A DNA stretch of 64,000 nucleotides, from contig NZ_CP152407.1 in NCBI RefSeq assembly GCF_038958875.1, positions 689,501 through 753,500 on the forward strand, in the 5' to 3' direction. Source of the stretch: Acidovorax sp. FHTAMBA (GTDB lineage Bacteria > Pseudomonadota > Gammaproteobacteria > Burkholderiales > Burkholderiaceae_C). Under the pieces are notes generated by a model. That model saw only the letters and a program-made list of their open reading frames with translations. It did no database searches and was not told the DNA's origin. The translations under genes and the position numbers were made by a program. Below are positions 33,497-41,978 of the stretch, one piece after another. Position 1 is the first letter of the stretch, and every line of letters starts with the position of its first letter.

Positions 33497-33572
33497 GGCC
33501 CGGTAGCTCAGTCGGTAGAGCAGAGGATTGAAAATCCTTGTGTCGGTGGTTCGATTCCGCCCCAGGCCACCA
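33497..33572 (+). tRNA. tRNA-Phe (GAA)
   Basis: 76 nt with encoded CCA, D arm GCTCAGTCGGTAGAGC, anticodon loop TTGAAAA (GAA) and T arm GGTGGTTCGATTCCGCC. The acceptor stem GGCCCGG/CCAGGCC has one C-A mismatch at position 5:68, where related tRNAs have a C-G pair. All else is canonical. Confidence 0.95.
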
Positions 33573-33575
33573 AAT

Positions 33576-33610
33576 AAAAGCCCTTGATTTTTGCGAATCA
33601 AGGGCTTTTT
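33576..33610 (+). terminator. Intrinsic terminator after tRNA-Phe
   Basis: AAAAGCCCTTGATT ... AATCAAGGGCTTTTT: a long perfect stem followed by T residues, immediately after the tRNA. Confidence 0.92.
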
Positions 33611-33774
33611 CAATTCCGGGTGCGTCGCGCTTCGGTGGCTTCTGGCCGGGCGGCAGCTCTGCCCCCACTGCCCTGCGGGTTCTTCTTGCCCCAAAACTGC
33701 ATCCGATATCTTCGTTCACCGAGGCCTCAGCCGGTGCGCGTTGAACACTTTTTCATCGCTTCCACACGTCACCC

Positions 33775-35031
33775 ATGCCCCTCCTGAAGGACACCACCCT
33801 CGGTATCGACTTTGGCACTTCCAACTCCGCGATGGCCGTGCGCCAGGGGGCAGGGTTGGCGCGGATGATTGCGCTGGAGGGGAGTGCGCACACACTGCCC
33901 ACTGCACTGTTCTTCAACGCAGAGGATCACCGCACACACTTTGGTCGCGATGCCGTGGGCCAGTATCTGGCAGGCACCGAGGGGCGCCTGATGCGGTCGC
34001 TCAAGAGCCTGCTCGGCAGTGCGCTGCTGCAGGACAAGACGGCGGTGCACAACAAGATGGTGAGCTACCAGGACATCATCAGCCTCTTCTTGCGCATGCT
34101 GGTGCAAAGGGCGCGCGATGAGCTGGGCGGCATGCCCGCCCGTGTGGTGATGGGGCGGCCGGTGCATTTTGTGGATGGGGATGCCGACCGCGATCAGCAG
34201 GCGGAAGATGCGTTGCGCCAAGCTGCGCTGGATGCGGGGTTTGCCGAGGTGTCGTTCCAGCTGGAACCGATTGCTGCCGCGCTGGACTACGAGCAGCGCG
34301 TCGCGCACGAGTCGCTGGTGCTGGTGGTGGACATTGGGGGTGGTACCTCGGACTTCACGGTGGTGCGGCTGGGGCCGGAGCGCATGGCGCGTGCCGAGCG
34401 CGGCAGCGATGTGCTGGCCACCACCGGCGTGCATGTGGGTGGCACCGACTTTGACCGGCGGCTGAGCCTGGACCTGTTGATGCCCTTGCTCGGGTTTCGG
34501 CACACCGGGCCCACGGGGCGCGAGGTGCCCAGCCGGGTGTTTTTTGACCTGTCCACCTGGCACCTGATCCAGTGGCTGTACTCGCCGCGTGCACTGCGCG
34601 ATGCGCAGAACCTGCGCACCGACTATTCCGATGCACGGCTGCACGCGCGGCTCATGCGGGTGCTGCACGAGCGCCTGGGGCACCGCATGGCCAATACCGT
34701 GGAGCAGGCCAAGATCGCCGCGTCGCTGGCCGATGCCGACGCGCCCATGCCGCTGGACTGGATCGAGGCAGGGCTGGGCGCCGCCGTCACAACACAGGGG
34801 CTGGCGCAGTTCCTGTTGCAACCCCTCGAACTGGTGGTGGCCTGCGCGCAGGAATGTGTGCAGCTGGCGGGCCTGGGTGTGCAGGGGCTGGATGCGATCT
34901 ATCTCACCGGGGGCTCGTCGGCCTTGCGGCCGCTGCGCCAGGCGCTCAAAGCGGCGTTTCCCGACACTCCCCAGGTGGAAGGCGATTTGTTTGGCGGGGT
35001 GGCGGCCGGGTTGGCTGTGTCGGGGCGATAG
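33775..35031 (+). CDS. yegD: Hsp70-family chaperone of the YegD type
   Basis: 418 residues, containing essentially only the actin-like ATPase fold and no DnaK-type substrate-binding domain, as in YegD. Phosphate-1 motif is LGIDFGTSNSAMAV near the N terminus and phosphate-2 is VVDIGGGTSDFTVVRL at about 183-198. The C-terminal adenosine motif is IYLTGGSSALRPLRQAL. The ATPase residues look complete. The cellular role of YegD proteins is poorly known; they have been regarded as atypical chaperones. It stands alone, flanked by the tRNA-Phe terminator and an intergenic repeat. Confidence 0.88.
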   Translation: MPLLKDTTLGIDFGTSNSAMAVRQGAGLARMIALEGSAHTLPTALFFNAEDHRTHFGRDAVGQYLAGTEGRLMRSLKSLLGSALLQDKTAVHNKMVSYQDIISLFLRMLVQRARDELGGMPARVVMGRPVHFVDGDADRDQQAEDALRQAALDAGFAEVSFQLEPIAAALDYEQRVAHESLVLVVDIGGGTSDFTVVRLGPERMARAERGSDVLATTGVHVGGTDFDRRLSLDLLMPLLGFRHTGPTGREVPSRVFFDLSTWHLIQWLYSPRALRDAQNLRTDYSDARLHARLMRVLHERLGHRMANTVEQAKIAASLADADAPMPLDWIEAGLGAAVTTQGLAQFLLQPLELVVACAQECVQLAGLGVQGLDAIYLTGGSSALRPLRQALKAAFPDTPQVEGDLFGGVAAGLAVSGR

Positions 35032-35089
35032 ATCTGGAGGGGGGCGGCGGCACCAGGGCCGGTAGTGGATTCGCTGTGGCGGATGAAAT

Positions 35090-35153
35090 GCTATTAAAAA
35101 TATAGCTATCAGCGCTTGTCCATCAAGCGCCAGGTGCCAATTTGGCCTGAAAT
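35090..35153 (+). repeat. Dispersed palindromic repeat (intergenic, near-consensus copy)
   Basis: It runs GCTATTAAAAATATAGCTAT, then CAGCGCTTGTCCATCAAGCG, then CCAGGTGCCAATTTGGCCTG and AAAT. Two stacked inverted motifs are visible: GCTATnAAAAnnATAGC, and GCGCTTGnnnnnCAAGCGC. It lies between the convergent ends of yegD and rsmI, where it could serve as a bidirectional transcription barrier. Confidence 0.85.
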
Positions 35154-35164
35154 CCGAGGTGTTA

Positions 35165-36124
35165 TCAGCTCCCGGCGTCGCCTACTTCGTCTTCATTTTC
35201 CCCGCTCGCGCCGCTGCGCTTCCACGTCAGGGCCGTGTCGTACAGCGCGTTGCGCGATGCACCCGTGATCTCGGCAGCCAGGCGCACAGCGGTTTTCAGC
35301 GGCAGCTCCTGCACCAGCAGGCGCAACACCCGCAGGCTGGCGCCATCGTCGCTGGCCACCGCCACCGGGTGCAGCAGCACCACAAACTCGCCGCGCGAGC
35401 GCTGGGGTGCGCCGTCCAGCCAGGCCGTCAGCTCCCGGGCGGGCCGCGTGGTCACTTCCTCAAACTGCTTGGTCAGCTCCCGTGCCAGCGTTACCGGGCG
35501 ATCACCCAGCACCGCCAGGGCCTGGGCCAGCTCGTTGATGCGGTGGGGGGCTTCAAGCAGCACCACGCAGCGCGGCTCCGGGGCCAGCTGCTGCGCAATC
35601 ACCGTGGCGCGTTCTGCGTTCTTCACGGGTAGAAACCCTGCGAACACAAAACCGCCATGTTCAGTGCTGTGGGCCACTGCGCCTGCCACGCTCAGCGCTG
35701 TGGTGATGCTGCTGGCGCCGGGCAGGGGCACGGCCCGCAGGCCGGCCGCCTGCACGGCGGCCACGAGCCGGGCGCCAGGGTCACTCACGCCGGGCGTGCC
35801 AGCGTCACTCACATACACCACGCGCTGGCCCAGCTGCAGCCGCTGCACCACGTTCTGCGCGGCTTCGGCCTCGTTGTGCTGGTGCACGGCCAGCAGCTGG
35901 GCGGCACCCTTGTCGATGCCGTAGGCGCGCAGCATGGACTGTGTGTGGCGCGTGTCTTCGCAGGCCACGGTGTCGGCCATCTGCAGCACGTGCAGCGCGC
36001 GCAGGGTGATGTCCGCCAGGTTGCCAATGGGTGTGGCCACCACGTACAGGGCGCCCTCGGGATAATGCTGGAGAGCCGCCGCTTCGCGCGCGGCATCAAG
36101 GGCTGAAGCGAAAGATGCGCTCAA
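35165..36124 (-). CDS. rsmI: 16S rRNA (cytidine-1402-2'-O)-methyltransferase RsmI
   Basis: 319 residues if read from TTG at 36124. That start is supported by AAGGAA five bases upstream on the minus strand and by the family-like N terminus SASFASALDAAREAAALQHY; a more distant ATG exists at 36187. The tetrapyrrole-methylase-like SAM fold shows VVATPIGNLADITLRAL, the EDTRHT motif, VSDAGTPGVSDPG and PLPGASSITTALSVAG. RsmI modifies C1402 in the decoding centre together with RsmH. The start codon overlaps that of the divergent yraN (CAATG), so both genes must be driven from within each other's 5' end. Confidence 0.93.
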   Translation of the reverse strand: MSASFASALDAAREAAALQHYPEGALYVVATPIGNLADITLRALHVLQMADTVACEDTRHTQSMLRAYGIDKGAAQLLAVHQHNEAEAAQNVVQRLQLGQRVVYVSDAGTPGVSDPGARLVAAVQAAGLRAVPLPGASSITTALSVAGAVAHSTEHGGFVFAGFLPVKNAERATVIAQQLAPEPRCVVLLEAPHRINELAQALAVLGDRPVTLARELTKQFEEVTTRPARELTAWLDGAPQRSRGEFVVLLHPVAVASDDGASLRVLRLLVQELPLKTAVRLAAEITGASRNALYDTALTWKRSGASGENEDEVGDAGS

Positions 36125-36525
36125 TGAAATTCCTTGGAATGAGAAAACCGGCGAAGGACTCGGGCCCTGCCACCACCACACGCGCACGCGGCAACGCGGC
36201 GGAGGACCAGGCCCTGGCCCATCTGCAGGCGGCCGGCCTGCAGCTGGTGGTGCGCAATTATCGGACGCCCGGGCGCGGCGGTGGCGAGATTGACCTGGTG
36301 ATGCGCGAGCGGGATGGCACGCTGGTCTTTGTCGAAGTGCGCAGTCGGTCGGGCAGCGCGTTTGGCGGCGCCGGGGCGAGTATCAGCGCCACCAAGCAGC
36401 AGCGCATCATTTTTGCGGCCCGGCACTACCTCCTACGCCTGCCATCGCCGCCGCCCTGCCGCTTTGATGTGGTGCTGGTCGAGGCCTCGGTGCAGTGGCT
36501 CAAGGCGGCCTTTGATGCGCAGTAG
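36115..36525 (+). CDS. yraN: UPF0102 family protein YraN (putative endonuclease fold)
   Basis: 136 residues from ATG 36115 (MRSMKFLGM); ATG 36124 and 36139 are also possible, and no start has a strong ribosome site. The PD-(D/E)xK-like core is visible: GNAAEDQALAHLQAAGLQLV, then the gapped pattern GEIDLVMRERDGTLVFVEVR with conserved D, E and K-equivalent. Its role is unknown; the fold is that of Holliday-junction resolvase-like nucleases. Gene order rsmI-yraN-diaA-dolP matches E. coli apart from the absence of lpoA and the divergent direction of rsmI. Confidence 0.9.
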   Translation: MRSMKFLGMRKPAKDSGPATTTRARGNAAEDQALAHLQAAGLQLVVRNYRTPGRGGGEIDLVMRERDGTLVFVEVRSRSGSAFGGAGASISATKQQRIIFAARHYLLRLPSPPPCRFDVVLVEASVQWLKAAFDAQ

Positions 36526-36582
36526 GCATCGGGGTTCCGCAAAGCGACCAAGCCCCCAGCGCAAGACCGGTGGCTACGGTTT

Positions 36583-36599
36583 GCTACAAAAGCTGTAAC
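36583..36599 (+). repeat. Short partial match to the 5' arm of the dispersed repeat
   Basis: GCTACAAAAGCTGTAAC resembles the GCTATnAAAAnnATAGC arm. It sits in the 99-bp gap before diaA. This is a weak, partial copy. Confidence 0.35.
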
Positions 36600-36624
36600 A
36601 CCCGGCGGGTATCATCGGGCCCTC

Positions 36625-37227
36625 ATGCTTGAGCAACGCATCCAACAGCATTTCATCGACAGCGCCGACCTGAAGTACCAGGCCGCGCAGGTTCTGAGCC
36701 ATCCCATCGCCGCCGCCGTGCAGGCCGTTCTGGCCTGTGTGACCAGCGGCGGCAAGGTGTTGGCCTGTGGTAACGGCCCCTCGGCCGCCGAGGCGCAGCA
36801 GTTTGCCGCGTTCTGCGTGGCCGGCTTCGAGCGCGAACGGCCCGAACTGGCGGCGCTGGCCCTCACGTCCGACAGCACCCTGCTCACGGCCGCAGCGGGC
36901 GGCAGCCACGATGCCGCGCAGCAGTTTGCCCGCCAGGTGCGTGCGCTGGGCCAGGCGGGCGATGTGCTGCTGGCTCTGTCGGTGTCCGGCAACGACGCCA
37001 ACCTGCTGGCCGCTGCCGAGGCCGCCCACGAGCGCGACATGACAGTGGTGGTGCTGACGGGCCGCACCGGTGGCAAGCTGGCCGCCATGCTGCGCGAAAC
37101 CGATGTGTTGATCAGCGTGCCCCACGACCGCGCCGCACGCGTGCGCGAAGTCCATGCCCTGGTGCTGCATTGCCTGAGCGACGGCGTGGACGCCCAGTTA
37201 CTTGGTGAACAGGAGATTCCCCTATGA
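36625..37227 (+). CDS. diaA: SIS-domain protein of the DiaA/GmhA family
   Basis: 200 residues, one sugar-isomerase (SIS) domain. Landmarks are KVLACGNGPSAAEAQQFAA (phosphosugar-binding loop with GNGxSA), then LTSDSTLLTAAAGG, LLALSVSGNDANLLAA and VVLTGRTGGKLAA. By sequence alone GmhA (sedoheptulose-7-phosphate isomerase) and DiaA (DnaA-binding initiation factor) are hard to separate. Its place between yraN and dolP is that of diaA in E. coli, so a role in timing of DnaA assembly at oriC is the best guess. It overlaps dolP by four bases (ATGA). Confidence 0.88.
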   Translation: MLEQRIQQHFIDSADLKYQAAQVLSHPIAAAVQAVLACVTSGGKVLACGNGPSAAEAQQFAAFCVAGFERERPELAALALTSDSTLLTAAAGGSHDAAQQFARQVRALGQAGDVLLALSVSGNDANLLAAAEAAHERDMTVVVLTGRTGGKLAAMLRETDVLISVPHDRAARVREVHALVLHCLSDGVDAQLLGEQEIPL

Positions 37228-37892
37228 CCCCGACAACCGTGAACCGCACCCAGCGCACTGTCATGACCGCACTGGCGGCAGCCACCCTGGCTGCAGGCCT
37301 GTCGGCGTGTGCTCCATTGATCGTCGGCGGTGCCGTGGTGGGCAGCGTCATGGCGGTGGACCGTCGCACTGCAGGGACGCAGATCGAAGACGAGGGTATC
37401 GAGCTGCGCGCTGCCAACCGGATTCGCGAAACCCTGGGCGACCGAGTGCATGTCAACGTGACAAGCTACAACCGCCAGGCGCTGCTGACCGGCGAAGTGC
37501 CCAACGCACAGGACCGCCAGACGGTGGAGCAGATCGTGTCACAGGTGGAGAACACGCGCTCTGTGGTGAACGACCTGGCCGTGATGCCATCGACCACCCT
37601 GAGCCAGCGCTCTAACGACACCTTCATCACCGGCAAGGTGCGCGCCAGCCTGGTGGATGCGCGGGACATCTCGGCCACCTCCTTCAAGGTGGTGACGGAG
37701 CGCAATGTGGTGTACCTGATGGGCCGGGTTTCGCAGCGTGAGGCCAATCGCGCCACCGAGATCGCCCGGGGTGTCAGCGGCGTGGCGAAGGTGGTGCGGG
37801 TGTTTGAAATCGTGTCGGAAGAGGATCTGCGCCGCCTGGCGCCGCAACCCGCACCGGTGACCACCGACAGCAGCGACGCACCCCGGGGGTGA
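37224..37892 (+). CDS. dolP: Outer-membrane lipoprotein with two BON domains (DolP/YraP)
   Basis: 222 residues. A signal peptide with n-region arginines and a hydrophobic core ends in the lipobox LSAC with C29, giving a lipoprotein; the residues after the cysteine (A, P) permit export to the outer membrane. BON domain 1 is at about 50-120 (RIRETLGDRVHVNVTSYNR, then LLTGEVPN), BON domain 2 at about 128-200 (FITGKVRASLVD, then NVVYLMGRVSQREA). DolP supports outer-membrane integrity and BAM function in E. coli. Position downstream of diaA matches. Confidence 0.92.
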   Translation: MTPTTVNRTQRTVMTALAAATLAAGLSACAPLIVGGAVVGSVMAVDRRTAGTQIEDEGIELRAANRIRETLGDRVHVNVTSYNRQALLTGEVPNAQDRQTVEQIVSQVENTRSVVNDLAVMPSTTLSQRSNDTFITGKVRASLVDARDISATSFKVVTERNVVYLMGRVSQREANRATEIARGVSGVAKVVRVFEIVSEEDLRRLAPQPAPVTTDSSDAPRG

Positions 37893-37926
37893 GTCGCGCA
37901 CGCCGCCAAGGGCGTGGCACGAAAGC

Positions 37927-37953
37927 AAAAGGGGCTCTGCAAGGCCCCTTTTT
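37927..37953 (+). terminator. Intrinsic terminator of the yraN-diaA-dolP unit
   Basis: AAAAGGGGC...GCCCCTTTTT with a short loop, 35 bp after the dolP stop. Confidence 0.88.
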
Positions 37954-37989
37954 GCATATGCATTGTGCGTGCCCCCGCGGGCGCAGGCG

Positions 37990-38904
37990 TCAGGTCAGCC
38001 GCTGGATAAGGCTGGAGGTGTCCCAGCGGTTGCCCCCCATCTTCTGCACATCGGCATAGAACTGGTCCACCAGCGCCGTCACCGGCACGCGCGAGCCGTT
38101 GCGCTTGGCTTCGTCGAGCACCAGGCCCAGGTCCTTGCGCATCCAGTCCACGGCAAAACCAAAGTCGAACTTGCCGTCCACCATCGTCTTGCCCCGGTTG
38201 TCCATCTGCCAGCTCTGGGCGGCGCCCTTGCCGATCACGTCCAGCACCTGCTTCATGTCCAGCCCGGCGTTCTTTCCAAAGGCCACGGCTTCCGACAGCG
38301 CCTGCACCAGCCCGGCAATGCAGATCTGGTTGACCATCTTGGCCAGCTGCCCTGCGCCGCTGTCTCCCAGCAAGGTGAATGCGCGGGAAAACGCCATGGC
38401 CACCGGCTGGGCGGCCTCGAAGGCCCCTGCATCTCCGCCACACATCACCGTCAGCAAGCCGTTCTGCGCCCCGGCCTGACCGCCGGATACGGGCGCATCC
38501 ACAAATTGCAGGCCCTGGGCCTTGGCCGCCGCATACAGCTCGCGCGCGACCTCGGCCGATGCAGTGGTGTGGTCCACGAAGATGGCGCCCGGCTTCATGC
38601 CGGCAAAGGCGCCATCCGTGCCCAGCGTGACCGAACGCAGGTCATCGTCGTTGCCCACGCAGCAGAACACGATGTCGGCGCCTTCTGCCGCCTCACGCGG
38701 GGTTGCAGCATGTTTTGGGGCCTTGGCGCTGGCGTACTCTGCGCACCATGCTATAGATTTTGTAGCGGTACGGTTGTACACCGTGACTTCATGCCCGGCC
38801 AGGGCGAGGTGGCCGGCCATTGGGTAGCCCATCACGCCCAGGCCCAGAAAGGCGACCTTGCGGGAAGGGGTTGCGTCGTAGTTGCGGGGGTTGGTGCTTG
38901 GCAT
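37990..38904 (-). CDS. NAD(P)-binding dehydrogenase of the 3-hydroxyisobutyrate dehydrogenase/tartronate semialdehyde reductase family
   Basis: 304 residues. The Rossmann motif FLGLGVMGYPMAGHL is at about 19-33, the substrate-binding signature FVDAPVSGGQAGAQNG near 135-150, and the catalytic lysine is in GQLAKMVNQICIAG near 185. These enzymes oxidise beta-hydroxyacids with NAD(P). The exact substrate (3-hydroxyisobutyrate, tartronate semialdehyde or other) cannot be told. A partial repeat copy (38750-38766) codes for residues around 46-52 (TATKSIAW), just after the first alpha-beta unit. It stands alone, after the pilU terminator on the same strand. Confidence 0.9.
   Translation of the reverse strand: MPSTNPRNYDATPSRKVAFLGLGVMGYPMAGHLALAGHEVTVYNRTATKSIAWCAEYASAKAPKHAATPREAAEGADIVFCCVGNDDDLRSVTLGTDGAFAGMKPGAIFVDHTTASAEVARELYAAAKAQGLQFVDAPVSGGQAGAQNGLLTVMCGGDAGAFEAAQPVAMAFSRAFTLLGDSGAGQLAKMVNQICIAGLVQALSEAVAFGKNAGLDMKQVLDVIGKGAAQSWQMDNRGKTMVDGKFDFGFAVDWMRKDLGLVLDEAKRNGSRVPVTALVDQFYADVQKMGGNRWDTSSLIQRLT
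38750..38766 (-). repeat. Partial dispersed repeat (5' arm) inside the dehydrogenase gene
   Basis: On the minus strand it reads GCTACAAAATCTATAGC, matching the GCTATnAAAAnnATAGC arm only. It lies in frame in the HIBADH-like gene. Confidence 0.45.
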
Positions 38905-38930
38905 GGGTAGAGAAGAGCAGGTGCAGGTGG

Positions 38931-38962
38931 AAAAAACAAAACCCGCCCTGGGGGGCGGGCTT
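38931..38962 (-). terminator. Intrinsic terminator downstream of pilU (minus strand)
   Basis: On the minus strand AAGCCCGCC, a loop, GGCGGGTTTTGTTTTTT: a GC-rich stem and T-run 42 bp after the pilU stop. Confidence 0.88.
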
Positions 38963-39003
38963 CACGGGGTCCTGAAGGCGGAGAGGCGCAAGCCGGTTCA
39001 GGC

Positions 39004-40140
39004 TCAGACGATGGCGAAATGCTCCGTGCCGGACGCCAGATCGGGAGACTTGGCGCGCTGGCTGTTGAGCTTGATCTGCAGGCGCAGGTCATTGAGCGAG
39101 TCGGCGTTGCGCAACGCGTCTTCGTAGCTGATCACGTTGGCTTCGTACAGGTCGAACAGCGCCTGGTCAAACGTCTGCATGCCCAGGTTGCGGCTTTTTT
39201 TCATGATCTCCTTGATCTCGGAGACTTCGCCCTTGAAGATCAGATCGGAAATCAGCGGCGTATTGAGCATGATTTCCACCGCGGCCGCGCGGCCCTTGCC
39301 ATCCTGCTTGGGGATCAGGCGCTGCGACACCATGGCGCGCAGGTTGAGCGACAGGTCCATCAGCAGCTGGGCGCGGCGCTCTTCGGGGAAGAAGTTGATG
39401 ATCCGGTCCAGCGCCTGGTTGGCGCTGTTGGCGTGCAGCGTGGCAAGGCACAGGTGTCCGGTTTCGGCGAACGACACCGCATGCTCCATGGTTTCACGGT
39501 CGCGGATTTCGCCCATGAGGATCACGTCGGGCGCCTGGCGCAGCGTGTTCTTCAGGGCCGCTTCCCAGCTGTCGGTGTCCAGACCCACTTCGCGCTGCGT
39601 CACCACGCAGTTCTTGTGCGGGTGCACGAATTCCACCGGGTCTTCCACCGTGATGATGTGGCCGAAGGAGTTCTCGTTGCGCCAGTCGACCATGGCGGCC
39701 AGCGTGGTGGACTTGCCCGAGCCTGTAGCACCCACCAGGATGCACAGGCCGCGCTTGGTCATCGTCACTTCCTTGAGCACCTGCGGCACGCCCAGGCCAT
39801 CGATGGTGGGCAGCGTGAGCGGAATCGTCCGCAGCACCATGCCCACCTTGCCCTGCTGGATGAAAGCGTTGACGCGAAACCGCCCGATGCCGGCGGGTGA
39901 AATGGCGAAGTTGCATTCCTTGGTGCGCTCAAAATCGGCCACCTGCTTGTCGCTCATGATGGCGCGTGCCAGGGTGAGCGTGTGCGTTGGCGTGAGCGGC
40001 TGGGGCGAGACCTTGGTCACTTTGCCATCGACCTTGATCGCGGGCGGAAACTCTGCGGTGATGAACAGGTCGCTGCCATTGCGGCTCACCATCAGCTTGA
40101 GCAGGTCGTTGATGAATTTACTGGCCTGATCGCGTTCCAT
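39004..40140 (-). CDS. pilU: Type IV pilus retraction ATPase PilU
   Basis: 378 residues. It belongs to the PilT/VirB11-type secretion ATPases: an N-terminal PAS-like domain, then Walker A GATGSGKSTT, an Asp box (IITVEDPVEFVH), Walker B (DVILMGEIRDRETMEH) and a His box (TGHLCLATLHANSANQAL). The longer C terminus, the N-terminal MERDQASKFINDLLKLMV and the GxxxFxxTAEFPPAIK wording fit PilU rather than PilT. PilU is an accessory retraction motor that works with PilT for twitching motility. The cluster with pilT and a cyclic-nucleotide-binding protein is conserved in this family. Confidence 0.93.
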   Translation of the reverse strand: MERDQASKFINDLLKLMVSRNGSDLFITAEFPPAIKVDGKVTKVSPQPLTPTHTLTLARAIMSDKQVADFERTKECNFAISPAGIGRFRVNAFIQQGKVGMVLRTIPLTLPTIDGLGVPQVLKEVTMTKRGLCILVGATGSGKSTTLAAMVDWRNENSFGHIITVEDPVEFVHPHKNCVVTQREVGLDTDSWEAALKNTLRQAPDVILMGEIRDRETMEHAVSFAETGHLCLATLHANSANQALDRIINFFPEERRAQLLMDLSLNLRAMVSQRLIPKQDGKGRAAAVEIMLNTPLISDLIFKGEVSEIKEIMKKSRNLGMQTFDQALFDLYEANVISYEDALRNADSLNDLRLQIKLNSQRAKSPDLASGTEHFAIV

Positions 40141-40204
40141 CAGATGTTCTCCCCGGGCTGTTCGTCCGCTGTGCGTTCGTTGGTATTGTGTCGGCGCATC
40201 GCCA

Positions 40205-40840
40205 TCACTTCTGGTTGTCGCTCAGGCGGGCACTTACCACCCGCAGGCGCAGCGAGAGCTTGCGGGCCAGCAGTGCAATCAGGCTGGCAGCCAGTTGCGG
40301 ATCCTTGGTCATCATGTCGTCCATGGCTTCGGCGCTGAGCACGGCGATCTCACAATCGGTGAGCGTGGTACAGGCGGAAAACCGGATGCCACTGTCCAGC
40401 AGCGACATCTCGCCCAGGATATCGCCGGGGCGCGTCTCGGCCAGTCGCAATTGCTCGCCCCAGGGCTGCACGCGGTCCACGGCGATGGTGCCGGTCAGCA
40501 GCACCACCATGAAATTGCCATATTCGTCCTGGCGGATCACGTCGCGGTTGGACGGCACGGCCGCAAACTCGAAAAAGCGCTCCATGCGCTCCACAGCGTC
40601 CTTGTCCAGGTGCGCCATGTACTTGTCTTTGGCCCACAGGCCCTGCAGCAGCTTGCCGCCCCGGCTGGTGGGCAGGCGCTTGGCGCCCACTTCCACAGCG
40701 CGGGCCTCCCAGGGGACCAGCATGGATTCGTCCACGCCCTGGCCCGCAAACGCGGTGGAGAACAGCACGGAATCCGTGTGGTCTTCCGCAGGCTTGCCGC
40801 CCCGGCTTTTCATTTTCAGAAGGCTCAGAATGCCTTTCAT
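40205..40840 (-). CDS. Cyclic-nucleotide-binding domain protein between pilT and pilU
   Basis: 211 residues from ATG 40840 (MKGILSLLKMK), which has GGAG six bases upstream; an ATG at 40867 would add nine residues. The N-terminal part is unassigned. From about residue 95 a cNMP-binding beta barrel is visible: GNFMVVLLTGTIAVDR, then GDILGEMSLLDSGIRFSACT (phosphate-binding cassette region with GEMxLLD and an arginine) and EIAVLSAEAM. No DNA-binding domain follows, so it is a sensor or scaffold and not a CRP-type regulator. Its location suggests cAMP or c-di-GMP input to pilus retraction, an inference from position only. Confidence 0.85.
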   Translation of the reverse strand: MKGILSLLKMKSRGGKPAEDHTDSVLFSTAFAGQGVDESMLVPWEARAVEVGAKRLPTSRGGKLLQGLWAKDKYMAHLDKDAVERMERFFEFAAVPSNRDVIRQDEYGNFMVVLLTGTIAVDRVQPWGEQLRLAETRPGDILGEMSLLDSGIRFSACTTLTDCEIAVLSAEAMDDMMTKDPQLAASLIALLARKLSLRLRVVSARLSDNQK

Positions 40841-40897
40841 ACAGTGCTCCGGTGTGCGGCGGTTCATGGCGCCGCAGGATTCAGGGTGGGGCGCAGA

Positions 40898-41941
40898 TCA
40901 GCCGGGGAAGTTCTCGGGGATCTTGGCCTTGCTGCGGGCTTCGGCCGGGCTGATGATGTTGCGGCGCACCAGGTCGGTCAGGTTCTGGTCCAGCGTCTGC
41001 ATGCCCACGCTGTTGCTGGTCTGGATGGTGGAGTACATCTGCGCCACCTTGGCCTCGCGGATCAGGTTGCGGATGGCGCTGGTGCCCAGCATGATCTCGT
41101 GCGCCGCCACGCGGCCCGAGCCATCCTTGGTCTTGCACAGCGTCTGCGAGATGACTGCCTGCAGCGATTCGGACAGCATCGCGCGAACCATTTCCTTTTC
41201 TTCGGCCGGGAACACGTCGATGATCCGGTCAATCGTCTTGGCGGCACTCGATGTGTGCAGCGTGCCGAACACCAGGTGGCCCGTTTCCGCAGCCGTCATG
41301 GCCAGGCGGATGGTTTCCAGGTCGCGCATTTCACCCACCAGGATGGCGTCCGGGTCTTCACGCAGTGCCGACTTGAGCGCCGCCGCGAACGACAGCGTCA
41401 TGGGGCCGACTTCGCGCTGGTTGATCAGGCACTTTTTGGACTCGTGCACGAACTCGATCGGGTCTTCCACTGTGAGGATGTGGCCGTATTCGGTTTCATT
41501 GAGGTAATTCACCATGGCCGCCAGCGTGGTGGACTTGCCCGAGCCCGTGGGCCCGGTCACCAGCACCAGGCCGCGCGGCTTGAGGGCCAGGTCGCCGAAG
41601 ATCTTGGGAGCATTGAGCTGCTCCAGCGTCAGGATCTTGCTGGGAATCGTCCGGAACACGGCGGCCGCGCCGCGGTTCTGGTTGAAGGCGTTGACCCGGA
41701 AACGGGCCAGGCCTTCGATTTCAAACGAGAAGTCGACTTCGAGAAACTCTTCATACGTCTTGCGCTGCGAGTCGCTCATGATGTCGTACACCATGCCGTG
41801 GACCGTCTTGTGGTCCAGCGCATCGACATTGATGCGCCGTACATCGCCGTGGACCCGGATCATGGGCGGCAGGCCCGCGGACAGGTGAAGATCGGAGGCC
41901 TTGTTCTTGACGCTGAACGCGAGCAGTTGGGTAATGTCCAC
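40898..41941 (-). CDS. pilT: Type IV pilus twitching motility ATPase PilT
   Basis: 347 residues, the normal PilT length. The N terminus MDITQLLAFSVKNKASDLHLSAG is diagnostic. Walker A is GPTGSGKST, the Asp box LTVEDPIEFVHESK, Walker B DAILVGEMRDLETI and the His box TGHLVFGTLHTSSAAKTI. The AIRNLIREAKVAQM motif near the C terminus, needed for retraction, is present. PilT depolymerises the pilus. A 37-bp divergent gap separates it from yggS, the usual neighbour. Confidence 0.96.
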   Translation of the reverse strand: MDITQLLAFSVKNKASDLHLSAGLPPMIRVHGDVRRINVDALDHKTVHGMVYDIMSDSQRKTYEEFLEVDFSFEIEGLARFRVNAFNQNRGAAAVFRTIPSKILTLEQLNAPKIFGDLALKPRGLVLVTGPTGSGKSTTLAAMVNYLNETEYGHILTVEDPIEFVHESKKCLINQREVGPMTLSFAAALKSALREDPDAILVGEMRDLETIRLAMTAAETGHLVFGTLHTSSAAKTIDRIIDVFPAEEKEMVRAMLSESLQAVISQTLCKTKDGSGRVAAHEIMLGTSAIRNLIREAKVAQMYSTIQTSNSVGMQTLDQNLTDLVRRNIISPAEARSKAKIPENFPG

Positions 41942-41978
41942 GGAGTCCCTCTATCGTTTGATACGCTTGCCAAACATT

